Source: Pseudonocardia cypriaca
GTDB taxonomy: Bacteria > Actinomycetota > Actinomycetes > Mycobacteriales > Pseudonocardiaceae
Direction of reading: 5' to 3'
DNA length: 64,000 nucleotides
Assembly: GCF_006717045.1 (NCBI RefSeq)
Contig: NZ_VFPH01000003.1
Location: 1,240,001-1,304,000 of the forward strand
The translations under genes were made by a program, and so were the position numbers. Under the pieces are notes generated by a model. It ran no database searches and was not told the DNA's origin. It saw nothing but the letters and a program-made list of their open reading frames with translations. Positions 1-7,662 of this stretch are shown here, in pieces (the stretch's first letter is position 1; the number at the start of each line of letters is the position of its first letter).

Positions 1-359
1 CGGGCGGCGCCGCCGTCGGAGGGGAGCCGCTGACCGGGCCGGCTCATCGTCGGCGCGCTCACCAGCCAGGCCGGGCGTTCGACGCCCGTCGGCACGATCA
101 CGGCCTCGCCGACCGGGAGGTTGCCGCCGGAGGCCGCCTGCACCCGCTCGGAGATGCCGGGGAACCAGCGGGCGTACACCGCGTCGATGCCGCCGCCCAT
201 GATCCCGAGCGAGTTGGCCGGGCTCACCACGGCGTCGGCGTCGACGTCGGTGATCGAGCCCTCGTGCACGACGAGCCCGGCGCGGCCCTCGGCGAGCGCG
301 CGCCACGCCCGCGCCATCGGAGCGTCGACGGCCACCAGCACCAGCGTCAGGCTGCCCAT
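1..359 (-). CDS. Macro-domain (ADP-ribose binding) protein, 3' part cut by window edge
   Basis: The ATG lies at 357-359 on the minus strand and the frame is open to the window edge, so only the first 119 codons are present. The translation shows macro-domain hallmarks in order: an Asp/Val-rich first strand, the SPANS loop with the conserved Asn, a GIMGGGID glycine-rich turn, GEAVIVPTG and a WLVSAPT strand. Macro domains bind or hydrolyse ADP-ribose derivatives; which activity applies here cannot be read from half a protein. It is divergent from pheA, with about 22 bp between start codons, so the two promoters must overlap. The family call is firm; the substrate is unknown. Confidence 0.75.
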   Translation of the reverse strand, partial: MGSLTLVLVAVDAPMARAWRALAEGRAGLVVHEGSITDVDADAVVSPANSLGIMGGGIDAVYARWFPGISERVQAASGGNLPVGEAVIVPTGVERPAWLVSAPTMSRPGQRLPSDGGAA

Positions 360-381
360 GCGTCCACAGTAGGGTCGGGAC

Positions 382-1326
382 GTGACCCGTATCGCGTTCC
401 TCGGGCCGCGCGCCACGTTCACCGAGCAGGCACTGCGGTCGATGCCCGAGGCCGCCGGGGCCGAGTTCCTGCCCTGCACCGGTTCCCCGGCCGTGCTGGC
501 CGCCGTGCGGGACGGTTCGGCCGACCTCGGCTGCGTCCCGATCGAGAACTCGGTGGAGGGCGCGGTCCCCGCGGTGCTCGACGGCCTGGTGGTCGACCCG
601 CCGCTGGTGATCGTGCGGGAGGCCCTGCTGGCCGTCCGGTTCGCGCTGCTGGTGCGGCCCGGTACGACTCTCGCCGACGTGCGCACGGTCGCGTCCCACC
701 CGCACGGCATCGCCCAGACCCGCGACTGGATCGCGGCCCGGCTGCCCGGTGCCGACGTCCTGCTGTCGGCCTCCACGTCCGAGGCGGCCGCGCAGGTGGC
801 GCGGGGCGAGTTCGACGCTGCGGTCTCGGCGCCACTGGCTGCCGAGCAGCACGGCCTCGACATCCTCGCCGACGACATCGCCGACAACGCGGGCGCGATC
901 ACCAGGTTCGCGCTCGTGTCCCCACCCGGGCCGCCGCCCGCGCCCACCGGGCACGACCGCACCACGCTCGCCGCCACCACGCAGAACCGGCCCGGCGCGC
1001 TGCTCGGCCTGCTCACCGAGCTCGCGGTGCGCGGGATCGACCTCACGCGCATCGAGTCCCGGCCCATCAAGGACCGGCACGCCGAGTACTGGTTCCACCT
1101 CGACTGCACCGGGCACGTCGCCGAGCCGGCCATGGGCGAGGCGCTCGCCGCCCTGCACCGCAGGTGCGACCGCGTCCGGTTCCTCGGCTCTTACCCGCGT
1201 GCCGCCAACGGCGCGTCGACGGCGCCCCCCAGCACGTCCCCGCTGCCCGTCGGGGGTGCCGACGCGGCGCAGTTCCGCGCCGCCCAGGAGTGGCTCGACC
1301 GAGTGCGCACGGGGGGAGTGGCGTGA
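382..1326 (+). CDS. pheA: Prephenate dehydratase
   Basis: Converts prephenate to phenylpyruvate in phenylalanine synthesis. The 314-residue protein has a periplasmic-binding-like catalytic domain (about 3-178) with the catalytic TRF motif at 174-176. A regulatory ACT domain follows (about 190-270) with the phenylalanine-binding ESRP motif at 225-228, so feedback inhibition by Phe is expected. The length fits monofunctional actinobacterial enzymes; no chorismate mutase domain is present. The GTG start at 382 gives the canonical RIAFLGP first strand. The stop overlaps the next gene's GTG, implying translational coupling. Placement beside a histidine phosphatase, a zincin and a septum protein matches M. 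tuberculosis Rv3838c-Rv3835 from memory. Confidence 0.95.
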   Translation: MTRIAFLGPRATFTEQALRSMPEAAGAEFLPCTGSPAVLAAVRDGSADLGCVPIENSVEGAVPAVLDGLVVDPPLVIVREALLAVRFALLVRPGTTLADVRTVASHPHGIAQTRDWIAARLPGADVLLSASTSEAAAQVARGEFDAAVSAPLAAEQHGLDILADDIADNAGAITRFALVSPPGPPPAPTGHDRTTLAATTQNRPGALLGLLTELAVRGIDLTRIESRPIKDRHAEYWFHLDCTGHVAEPAMGEALAALHRRCDRVRFLGSYPRAANGASTAPPSTSPLPVGGADAAQFRAAQEWLDRVRTGGVA

Positions 1327-1955
1327 GTGATGTCCGGCTCGTCATGGCGCGGCACGGGGAGACCCCGGCGAACGCGCAGCACATCCTCGACACCCGCCCG
1401 CCGGGCCTACCGCTGAACGAGCGGGGCCAGGCCCAGGCGGCCACGCTCGCCCAGCGGCTCGCCGCCGACCCGGTCACCGCGGTGCACGCCTCGGTGGCGA
1501 TCAGAGCGCAGGAGACGGCCGCCCCGGTCGCCGCGGCGCACGGTCTGGACGTCCGGGTGGTCGACGGGGTCCACGAGGTGTTCTGCGGCGAGCTGGAGGG
1601 CCGGTCCGGCCGCGCGGCGCTGGAGAGCTTCATGGCCGTCTACGACGCGTGGTGGACCGGAGACCTGGACGCCCGCCTCCCCGGCGGCGAGTCGGCCCAC
1701 GACGTGCGGGAGCGGTTCCTGCCCGCGCTCGACGGCATCCTGGACGGCGCGAGCGGCGACGTCGTGCTCGTGAGCCACGGCGCCGCCATCCGCCTCGCGG
1801 CGGCCGCCCTGCTCGGCGACACCGCGGAGACGCGTTTCCTCCCCAACACGGGGATCGTGGTGCTGCGCCCCGAGAACGGCCGCTGGGCGCTCGAGCACTG
1901 GGACGGCGCCGTGCCGGTGCCCGGTGATGTCACCGCGGGCGGCGCGCCTGCCTGA
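1323..1955 (+). CDS. Histidine phosphatase (phosphoglycerate mutase-like)
   Basis: A 210-residue branch-1 histidine phosphatase. The RHGE motif near residue 10 carries the phospho-accepting His, and a second VSHGAAIR motif sits near residue 150. The GTG start overlaps the pheA stop by four bases (GTGA). The family ranges from metabolic phosphoglycerate mutases to broad phosphatases; the short length and non-glycolytic neighbours favour a small-molecule phosphatase over a glycolytic enzyme. The substrate is not predictable from sequence. It ends 21 bp before the stop of the convergent metallopeptidase gene. Confidence 0.85.
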   Translation: MSDVRLVMARHGETPANAQHILDTRPPGLPLNERGQAQAATLAQRLAADPVTAVHASVAIRAQETAAPVAAAHGLDVRVVDGVHEVFCGELEGRSGRAALESFMAVYDAWWTGDLDARLPGGESAHDVRERFLPALDGILDGASGDVVLVSHGAAIRLAAAALLGDTAETRFLPNTGIVVLRPENGRWALEHWDGAVPVPGDVTAGGAPA

Positions 1956-1976
1956 TCGGCCGAGCTCGGCGGCGGC

Positions 1977-2315
1977 TCAGCCCCAGCCGAGCTCGTGCAG
2001 GGTCGCCTCGTCGATCCCGAAGTGGTGTGCCACCTCGTGCACGACGGTGACGGCGACCTCGTGCACGACGTCGTCCTCCGTCTCGCAGATGTCGAGGATG
2101 GCGTCCTGGTAGATCATGATCCGGTCGGGTAGCACGCCGCCGTAGTTCGACGTGCGCTCGGTGAGCGCCACGCCCTCGTAGAGCCCCAACAGCTCCGGAT
2201 CGGTGCCGTGGCGGTCGTCGACCAGCACCACGACGTTGTCCATGGCGGCGGTGAGCTCGGGCGGGATCGTGTCGAGTGCGTCCGCGACGAGCTCCTCGAA
2301 CTGCCGCCGGGTCAT
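1977..2315 (-). CDS. Small zincin-like metallopeptidase
   Basis: A 112-residue acidic protein with the zinc-binding signature VVHEVAHHFGI near the C-terminus: HExxH plus a downstream acidic residue, as in the minimal zincin family formerly DUF1025. The protein is almost only the catalytic core. No signal peptide is visible, so it is probably cytosolic. ATG at 2315 is preferred over an in-frame GTG at 2321; neither has a convincing ribosome site. It lies downstream of the septum-formation gene on the same strand with a gap of about 50 bp. Physiological substrates of this family are not established. Confidence 0.8.
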   Translation of the reverse strand: MTRRQFEELVADALDTIPPELTAAMDNVVVLVDDRHGTDPELLGLYEGVALTERTSNYGGVLPDRIMIYQDAILDICETEDDVVHEVAVTVVHEVAHHFGIDEATLHELGWG

Positions 2316-2368
2316 GTCCACCGCTGGATGGTCGCACCGCCGTGCCCGGCGGCGCGCTCATCGCCTCG

Positions 2369-3793
2369 CTACCGGCCCGTCACCGCGGCGGTCGGCGCAA
2401 CGCCGCTGACCACCGGCGGCTCGGGCGTCTCCGGCTTCTCGGGGCGCTCCGGCGCGGGCGGGGTGGTGGCCGCCGGCCGGGTCGGCTCCACCGGGGGCGT
2501 CGGGGCGGACGGCTCGCTCGTCGGCGCCGGTGTCGGCGTCGCCGTGGGGATCTCCTCGGCGGGCGGGCCGTCCGTCGGCGGGGCGGGCGTGCTCGGCCCC
2601 TGCGTGCCGGTGACGGGCGGGGCCGGCTCGTCGCCGACGACGACGTCGCCCTTCACCGGCCCGGTGACGGGCGCGAACCCGCTCCGGTCGGGCAGGAGCG
2701 CCGCGAGGTTGCAGTTGGCCTTGCGGCTGCCGGCCTTCCAGGACGCCTCGGTGATGTTGTCCCAGTAGACGGTGAGGCCCTTCTTCGAGATCGAGTCGGC
2801 GCTGCCCGCGTACTCGTTGGCGATCTTGGCGCACTGGGGCTGCAGGTAGGCGTCCTGGTCGCCGACCGCGGGGAAGGCGTCGGGGAACTTCTCGGAGAGG
2901 TCGACGATCCCGACCGTCTCGACGGCGTGCGGCCCGGCGCAGTCGACGGGGTCGCCGATCGTGCGGCCGTCGATCGCGAGGCAGGTGCCCGGATCGTGGA
3001 CGGCGGCCTGGTCGGAGTCGGCCGCGCGGCCGGAGAGGGGCAGGAGCGCGCCGGACCGGGAGGCGCTCTGCACGCCGCAGCGCAGCTCGCGGTCGCCGTC
3101 GGCCCACTTGGACGGCGAGGGCTTCAGCGCGCCCACCCGGAACCGCCCGTCCGGGTCGAACTTGCCGCGGAGGTAGTCGACCACGACCGGCTGGCAACGC
3201 TCGTTGACCAGCTGACGCCACTGCCGGTCGTCGGGCAGCGCCATGTCGCTCGCGAGGGTGACGGAACCGGCCTGCTCGAACAGGTGCGGCTGGGCGCAGT
3301 CGACGACGTCGGTGTCGGCGGCGTCGGGACGCGTCCACATGAGGCACGTGCCCGGGGTGGCGGGCGGCGGGGGGACCTCACGCGCGCTCGACCCGCTCAC
3401 GGCCGCGGGGAGCGAGGCGAGCGTGCCCAGAACGGGCACCTTGGCGCCGGCGAAGGAGTCGAGGGTGGCGACGCCCAGCATGGTGAGCGAGCCGATGAGG
3501 ACGCCGAGGACCATGCGTCGCACCAGCCGCGGCTCGGGGGCGCGGGACGGGGGAGGCGGTGGGGGCGCGGGCTGCGCCGACGGAGCCGGGACGCTGTGTC
3601 TGCCCGTGCGGGCGGCGACCGCGTTGCCCTGCGCCGTGGCCCGGGCAGCGGCGAGGCGGTTGACGTTGGGGACGACGACGGTGGGCGCGTCGCCAGGGCG
3701 CAGCGCAGGCTGCAGGCGTGGGGCACCTGGGTGCTGCGGCGTCCGGGGCCGGCCGGGGGGAGCGGTCAGTCGGTCCATGTCGGCCGTCATCAT
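2369..3793 (-). CDS. Septum-formation family membrane protein
   Basis: About 474 residues: a Pro/Ala-rich cytoplasmic N-terminus of roughly 95 residues, one transmembrane helix (LVRRMVLGVLIGSLTMLGVA), then two similar extracytoplasmic modules. Each module carries a Cys-containing GTCL...DC..PH pattern typical of the septum-formation (DUF4190-associated) domain. A Pro/Thr-rich tail ends the protein. The paired cysteines in each module suggest disulfides outside the membrane. A cell-division role is inherited from the domain name and not shown here. Start is ambiguous: GTG 3811, ATG 3793, 3790 or 3778 are all in frame; 3793 is taken because a weak AGG lies about 8 bases upstream. It matches the place of Rv3835 next to the zincin in mycobacteria. 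Confidence 0.75.
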   Translation of the reverse strand: MMTADMDRLTAPPGRPRTPQHPGAPRLQPALRPGDAPTVVVPNVNRLAAARATAQGNAVAARTGRHSVPAPSAQPAPPPPPPSRAPEPRLVRRMVLGVLIGSLTMLGVATLDSFAGAKVPVLGTLASLPAAVSGSSAREVPPPPATPGTCLMWTRPDAADTDVVDCAQPHLFEQAGSVTLASDMALPDDRQWRQLVNERCQPVVVDYLRGKFDPDGRFRVGALKPSPSKWADGDRELRCGVQSASRSGALLPLSGRAADSDQAAVHDPGTCLAIDGRTIGDPVDCAGPHAVETVGIVDLSEKFPDAFPAVGDQDAYLQPQCAKIANEYAGSADSISKKGLTVYWDNITEASWKAGSRKANCNLAALLPDRSGFAPVTGPVKGDVVVGDEPAPPVTGTQGPSTPAPPTDGPPAEEIPTATPTPAPTSEPSAPTPPVEPTRPAATTPPAPERPEKPETPEPPVVSGVAPTAAVTGR

Positions 3794-3960
3794 GCCGTTA
3801 CCTGGGGTCACGTCCAGAGGGCGGGGTCGATCTGCGCGACCATCGGTCGTCGGCGTGCTGCGAGCGTCAGCGTTTGCCGGTGGGTGGCAGCCCGGTACGG
3901 TTCGGCGCGCGGGACGGACCTGTCACCGGCCCGGGAGCGCGGCCGAAGGGGGGATGAGCG

Positions 3961-4605
3961 GTGCCCGACGAGGATGTCGACGGCGGCAAGACCGGCGGTG
4001 AGCCGGACGAGCAGCCCGACGGCGCACCGGCGCCGGACGAGGGTGCTCGCGGCCGGATGCGCTTCCAGGACGAGTCGACGACTCCGCGTGAACCCACTCT
4101 CGCCGAGCGCCGCGCCCGTGAGGTCGCCGCGCGCCGCGCGGAGGAGGCCGAGCGCCAGGAGGCCGAGGAGCAGGAGCGCTCCAAGCGCAAGCGCAAGCGG
4201 ATCCTGATCGGTGCGGGCGTCACGGTCGGCGTGGTCGCGCTCATCGCCGTCGGGTACTCCGTGGTGCAGGCCGACGACGAGGTCCAGGCCCAGTGCGTCG
4301 ACGACGAGGGTGTGATCGTCGACGACTCGAACTGCGTCACTCCCGCGAGCTCGAGCGGCGGGTACTACGGCGGGGGTGGCGTCTACCCGATCTTCATCGG
4401 TGGCGGCGGCCGCCAGTACCACTACACGTACGGCGGCAGCGGCGCGATCGGCCAGAAGGTGCAGGGCGGCACCACCACGGTGCCGAGGGAGGGCACCCGG
4501 GTCACCACCTCGTCCGGCAAGACCGTCGTCAACCCGTCCGGGAGCAGCTCGGTGTCCCGGGGCGGGCTCGGGGTCTCGCGCGGCAGCTCGAGCAGCGGTT
4601 CCTAG
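3961..4605 (+). CDS. DUF1190-like Gly/Ser-rich membrane protein
   Basis: 214 residues. A charged N-terminus is followed by a predicted helix with repeated Arg/Glu-Ala-Glu, one transmembrane segment (ILIGAGVTVGVVALIAVGY, about 80-98) and an external part. The external part has one CVDDEGVIVDDSNC pair and a Gly/Tyr- then Ser-rich low-complexity tail. The Cys pair followed by Gly/Tyr-rich sequence recalls YgiB/YjfM (DUF1190) proteins, which sit next to YgiC/YjfC-type ATP-grasp genes in enterobacteria, exactly as here. The GTG start has a strong purine-rich site (GAAGGGGGG) upstream. The stop overlaps the next start by one base. Function is unknown; the DUF1190 assignment rests on context plus the Cys/Gly pattern. 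Confidence 0.6.
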   Translation: MPDEDVDGGKTGGEPDEQPDGAPAPDEGARGRMRFQDESTTPREPTLAERRAREVAARRAEEAERQEAEEQERSKRKRKRILIGAGVTVGVVALIAVGYSVVQADDEVQAQCVDDEGVIVDDSNCVTPASSSGGYYGGGGVYPIFIGGGGRQYHYTYGGSGAIGQKVQGGTTTVPREGTRVTTSSGKTVVNPSGSSSVSRGGLGVSRGSSSSGS

Positions 4606-5771
4606 TGGAGCGGCACACGGGGGAGCCCCGCCCGGGCTGGGAGAGCATCGTCCGCGAGCAGGGCATGGTCTACAACACGCCGGGCGTCGGCATCGGCGGT
4701 GCGCCCCGGCCGTACTGGGACGAGTCCGTGCACTACACGTTCTCGATGGACGAGGTCCTCTCGCTCGAGGCCGACGTCGAGGTGATCCACGGGATGTGCC
4801 TGGAGGCCGTCGACCACGTGGTCACCACCGAGCGGTACCGCGACTTCGCGCTGCCGGAGTGGGCCTTCGACGCCGTCGCGGCGTCGTGGAGGCGCAGCGA
4901 CCCGCACGTCTACGGCCGGTTCGACCTGCGCTACGACGGCGGTGGCCCGGCCAAGCTGCTGGAGTACAACGCCGACACCCCCACCACGCTGCTCGAGGCG
5001 TCGCTGCTGCAGTGGTACTGGCTCAAGGACGTCCACCCCGACGACGACCAGTGGAACTCCCTGCACGAGGCGCTCGTGGAGCGCTGGACGACGATCAAGG
5101 GCAGGCTGCCGGGCGGCGAGATCCACTTCACGTGGTCGGGCGGCGACGCCACCGGTGAGGACCACGTCACCGCCGGCTACCTGCAGGAGACGGCGGCCGA
5201 GGCGGGCCTGGACACCGTCGGCCTCACCATCGAGGACATCGGCTGGGACGCCGCCCTCGACCGGTTCGTCGACCTCGAGGAATCGCCCATGGCGGCGGTC
5301 TTCAAGCTCTACCCCTGGGAGTGGGTGCTCACCGACCAGTTCGGCAAGAGCGTGATCCGCAGCCTCCCGGAGACGCTGTGGATCGAGCCGCTGTGGAAGG
5401 CCCTGCTGTCCAACAAGGCGCTGCTCGCCGTGCTGTGGGAGATGTACCCGGGCCACCCCAACCTGCTCCCCGCCTACCTCGACCAGCCGGGGCTCCTCAC
5501 CGAGTACGTCCGCAAGCCCCGGCTCGGCCGCGAGGGCGCGAACATCTCGATCGTGGCGCCCGGCATGGAGCACCAGACGGGTGGTGTGTACGGCGAGGAG
5601 GGGTACGTCTACCAGCTCTTCGACCCGCTCCCCGAGTTCGACGGCTACCGTCCCGCGCTGGGTGCGTGGGTGGTCGGTGACACCGCGGCCGGGCTGGGCA
5701 TCCGCGAGACCGTCGGGCTCGTCACCGACGACGGCGCGGCGTTCGTCCCCCACCGCATCCCCGCATCCTGA
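4605..5771 (+). CDS. YgiC/YjfC-type glutathionylspermidine synthase-like ATP-grasp ligase
   Basis: 388 residues, close to the 386 of E. coli YgiC, aligning end to end with landmarks such as KLLEYNADTPT, FKLYPWEW, NKALLAVLWEM, HPNLLPAYL, REGANISI and GLGIRE. The fold is the C-terminal synthetase domain of glutathionylspermidine synthase: an ATP-grasp ligase without the amidase half. Actinobacteria of this type lack glutathione, so the amine and acid partners must differ; a peptide-like conjugation is inferred only from the fold. GTG at 4605 overlaps the upstream stop and gives full family length. It belongs to a three-gene operon with a DUF1190-like and a DUF350 gene. Confidence 0.85.
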   Translation: MERHTGEPRPGWESIVREQGMVYNTPGVGIGGAPRPYWDESVHYTFSMDEVLSLEADVEVIHGMCLEAVDHVVTTERYRDFALPEWAFDAVAASWRRSDPHVYGRFDLRYDGGGPAKLLEYNADTPTTLLEASLLQWYWLKDVHPDDDQWNSLHEALVERWTTIKGRLPGGEIHFTWSGGDATGEDHVTAGYLQETAAEAGLDTVGLTIEDIGWDAALDRFVDLEESPMAAVFKLYPWEWVLTDQFGKSVIRSLPETLWIEPLWKALLSNKALLAVLWEMYPGHPNLLPAYLDQPGLLTEYVRKPRLGREGANISIVAPGMEHQTGGVYGEEGYVYQLFDPLPEFDGYRPALGAWVVGDTAAGLGIRETVGLVTDDGAAFVPHRIPAS

Positions 5772-5791
5772 CGCTCCCCATGGAGGTATTC

Positions 5792-6244
5792 GTGACGTTC
5801 CTGGCCCAGATCGGACCGGGTTTCGGCGAGGTGATCGGCCGTGGCGTCGGCGCGATCCTGCTCTACGCGGTGCTCGGCGTGCTGCTCGTGCTGCTCGGCT
5901 TCTACGCCGTCGACATCACGACTCCGGGCAAGCTCAACCGGCTGGTCCGCGACGGCCTGCCCAACGCCGTGGTGGTCACCGCCGCAGGCATGGTGAGCAT
6001 GGCCTTCATCATCGTGGTCGCGATCTACACGTCGACCGGTGGCCTGCTCGAGGGCCTGCTCTCGTCGCTGATCTTCGGTCTGGTCGGGATCGTGGCGCAG
6101 GTCGGCGGCGTGCGGCTGCTGGAGTGGGTCACGGGCATCGACATCGGCGCCGTGCTGGCCGCCGACAGCATCCGCCCGCAGGCCTTCGTCGTCTCCGCGG
6201 CGCACCTGGCCCTCGGCCTCGTCGTGGCCGTCGCCATCCTCTGA
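5792..6244 (+). CDS. DUF350 family membrane protein
   Basis: About 150 residues with four hydrophobic segments: one near 15-38 (VGAILLYAVLGVLLVLLGFY), one near 58-78 with the AGMVSMAFIIVV stretch, one near 90-112, and a C-terminal one. This is the size and topology of DUF350 (YjfL-like) proteins. GTG at 5792 is chosen because GGAGG at 5782-5786 sits at ideal spacing; an in-frame ATG at 5780 would put that site inside the gene. It is the last gene of the DUF1190-like / ATP-grasp / DUF350 set, the same trio seen around E. coli yjfLMC. The role is probably membrane-associated and otherwise unknown. Confidence 0.8.
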   Translation: MTFLAQIGPGFGEVIGRGVGAILLYAVLGVLLVLLGFYAVDITTPGKLNRLVRDGLPNAVVVTAAGMVSMAFIIVVAIYTSTGGLLEGLLSSLIFGLVGIVAQVGGVRLLEWVTGIDIGAVLAADSIRPQAFVVSAAHLALGLVVAVAIL

Positions 6245-6266
6245 CCCGCGGGTCGGGCGGCCCGGC

Positions 6267-6911
6267 TCACGCCGCTGCCACGACCTCCTCCGCGAGCGGC
6301 TCGTTGAGCGCCACCCGCACCAGCGCCGCCGCCAGCGGGGCGAGGTCCGAACCGGGAGCGAGCCGGGCCAGCTCGTGCGCGTCGGCCGGCAGCCCGACGC
6401 GGCGTGCGCCGTCGAGGGCCTTGCCGTCGATCGCGGGGCGCAGCGACGGCCACACGTCCTGTGCCTCGCGGCAGAAGATGTCGGCGCCGACCGGGCCCAG
6501 CCGCGGGAACCCGGTGAGCGCCTCCCGGATGCGCTTCGGGTCGCCGTCGGCGCGGTCGCGCAGCTTCCGCAGGTCGTCGCCGTACTCGCGGTGCACCAGC
6601 TCGGCGCCCTCGCCGAGCGCGGTCGCGGTGCTCTCGTCGTAGCGCTTGTAGCTCGCCCGCCCGAGCGCGTCCACGCGCTCCTGCCAGGACGCCTCGCGCA
6701 TCTTCGCCGGCGTGCCCATCCCGGCGTCGGCGAGCGCGCGGGCGGCGTCCACCGCGATGTCGGCCTTGATCCGCGTCGAGAGCAGGACCGACAGCACGAG
6801 GAGGCGGTACAGCGGCGCCGGGCTGTCCTTCAGCCGGATCCCGGCCTGCTCGGCGTACGTGGTGCCGGCGCGGTTGAGCAGTGCTTTCAGGAGGGTCCGT
6901 TCGTCGGCCAT
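6267..6911 (-). CDS. Endonuclease III-like HhH-GPD fold protein, probably glycosylase-inactive
   Basis: 214 residues, mostly helical. LLVLSVLLSTRIKADIAVDAAR resembles the DNA glycosylase helix with its L(S/A)Q/ST motif, and LTGFPRLGPVGADIF corresponds to the helix-hairpin-helix. In EndoIII/Nth the hairpin contains a catalytic Lys (GVGRKTA); here the aligned residue is Val. The downstream catalytic Asp (VDTHV) is replaced by AIDGKAL, and no C-terminal 4Fe-4S cysteines exist. It may bind DNA without base excision. The fold call is moderate; the missing residues are visible directly. Divergent from the antitoxin gene with 61 bp between starts. Confidence 0.6.
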   Translation of the reverse strand: MADERTLLKALLNRAGTTYAEQAGIRLKDSPAPLYRLLVLSVLLSTRIKADIAVDAARALADAGMGTPAKMREASWQERVDALGRASYKRYDESTATALGEGAELVHREYGDDLRKLRDRADGDPKRIREALTGFPRLGPVGADIFCREAQDVWPSLRPAIDGKALDGARRVGLPADAHELARLAPGSDLAPLAAALVRVALNEPLAEEVVAAA

Positions 6912-6972
6912 GCCCCTGCGTACCCGCTCCGAGTGCGGCTACGTTGGCCTACAGCAGTGCTACGGTCGTCGC

Positions 6973-7233
6973 ATGTCCAGCGTTCCCTCCCGCGAGCTGC
7001 GGAACGACACGGCTGGTGTGCTGCGGCGGGTCGAAGCCGGTGAGCGGGTCACGATCACCGTCAACGGCAGGCCGGTCGCGGAGATGGTGCCGGTACAGCG
7101 GACACGGCGGTCGTGGATCAGGCGGGAGGAGCTCGTGTCGCGCCTCCGCCGGATCCAGGCAGATCCCGGCCTCCGGGACGACCTCGCCCGGCTGGCCGGC
7201 GACACGACGGACGACCTCGGCCCGATCAGGTGA
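6973..7233 (+). CDS. Phd/YefM-type antitoxin
   Basis: 86 residues. The N-terminal half is a classic Phd DNA-binding domain: VPSRELRNDTAGVLRRVEAGERVTITVNGRPVAEMVP, with the strand-helix-strand pattern and GRPVA motif. The C-terminal 40 residues are charged and likely fold onto the toxin. The downstream PIN gene starts inside its stop codon (GTGA overlap), the standard coupling of a toxin-antitoxin operon. Like other Phd proteins it probably autorepresses its promoter in the 61-bp divergent gap upstream. Confidence is high for family and pairing; the identity of the operator is not resolved. Confidence 0.9.
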   Translation: MSSVPSRELRNDTAGVLRRVEAGERVTITVNGRPVAEMVPVQRTRRSWIRREELVSRLRRIQADPGLRDDLARLAGDTTDDLGPIR

Positions 7234-7628
7234 AGGGTTTGCTCGATACGAGCGTGTTCATCGCCCTGGAGAGCGGCCGGGCCCTCGACGAGCAGGGGAT
7301 TCCTGAGGAAACGGCGGTGTCGGTCGTGACGTTGGCGGAACTCCAGGCCGGCGTCCTCGCAGCTGCGGATGTCGATATCAGGGCGCGCCGCCTGGCCACG
7401 CTGGACGCCGTCAGCGACATCGAGCTGATCGACATCGACGAGTCGGCCGCGCGGGCGTGGGCGCGGATGCGCGTGCACCTTGCCGAGAGCGGTCGACGGG
7501 TCAACGTCAACGATCTCTGGATCGCAGCGGTCGCTGCGTCCCGTGGTCTTCCGGTCGTGACGCAGGACGACGGCTTCGGTCCGCTCGCGGGCGTCATGGG
7601 GCTCGAGGTCATCCGCGTTCGACGTTGA
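7230..7628 (+). CDS. VapC-type PIN-domain RNase toxin
   Basis: 132 residues with the PIN acidic set: Asp in LLDTSVFIALE near residue 6, Glu in TLAELQAGV near 38, Asp in NVNDLWIAA near 94 and Asp in VVTQDDGF near 114. These form the metal site of VapC ribonucleases that cut tRNA or rRNA when freed from antitoxin. All four positions are intact, so the toxin should be active. GTG start at 7230 overlaps the antitoxin stop. Most VapCs pair with VapB; pairing with a Phd-type antitoxin, as here, is a known mix-and-match. The RNA target cannot be predicted. Confidence 0.9.
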   Translation: MKGLLDTSVFIALESGRALDEQGIPEETAVSVVTLAELQAGVLAAADVDIRARRLATLDAVSDIELIDIDESAARAWARMRVHLAESGRRVNVNDLWIAAVAASRGLPVVTQDDGFGPLAGVMGLEVIRVRR

Positions 7629-7662
7629 CTCTCGACCATGTCGAGGCACGAGGGTCGGTGAC

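Noticed and set aside
5780..5791. ATG at 5780 as the DUF350 start
   Set aside because: It would place the strong GGAGG site inside the coding region; GTG 5792 is correctly spaced from it.
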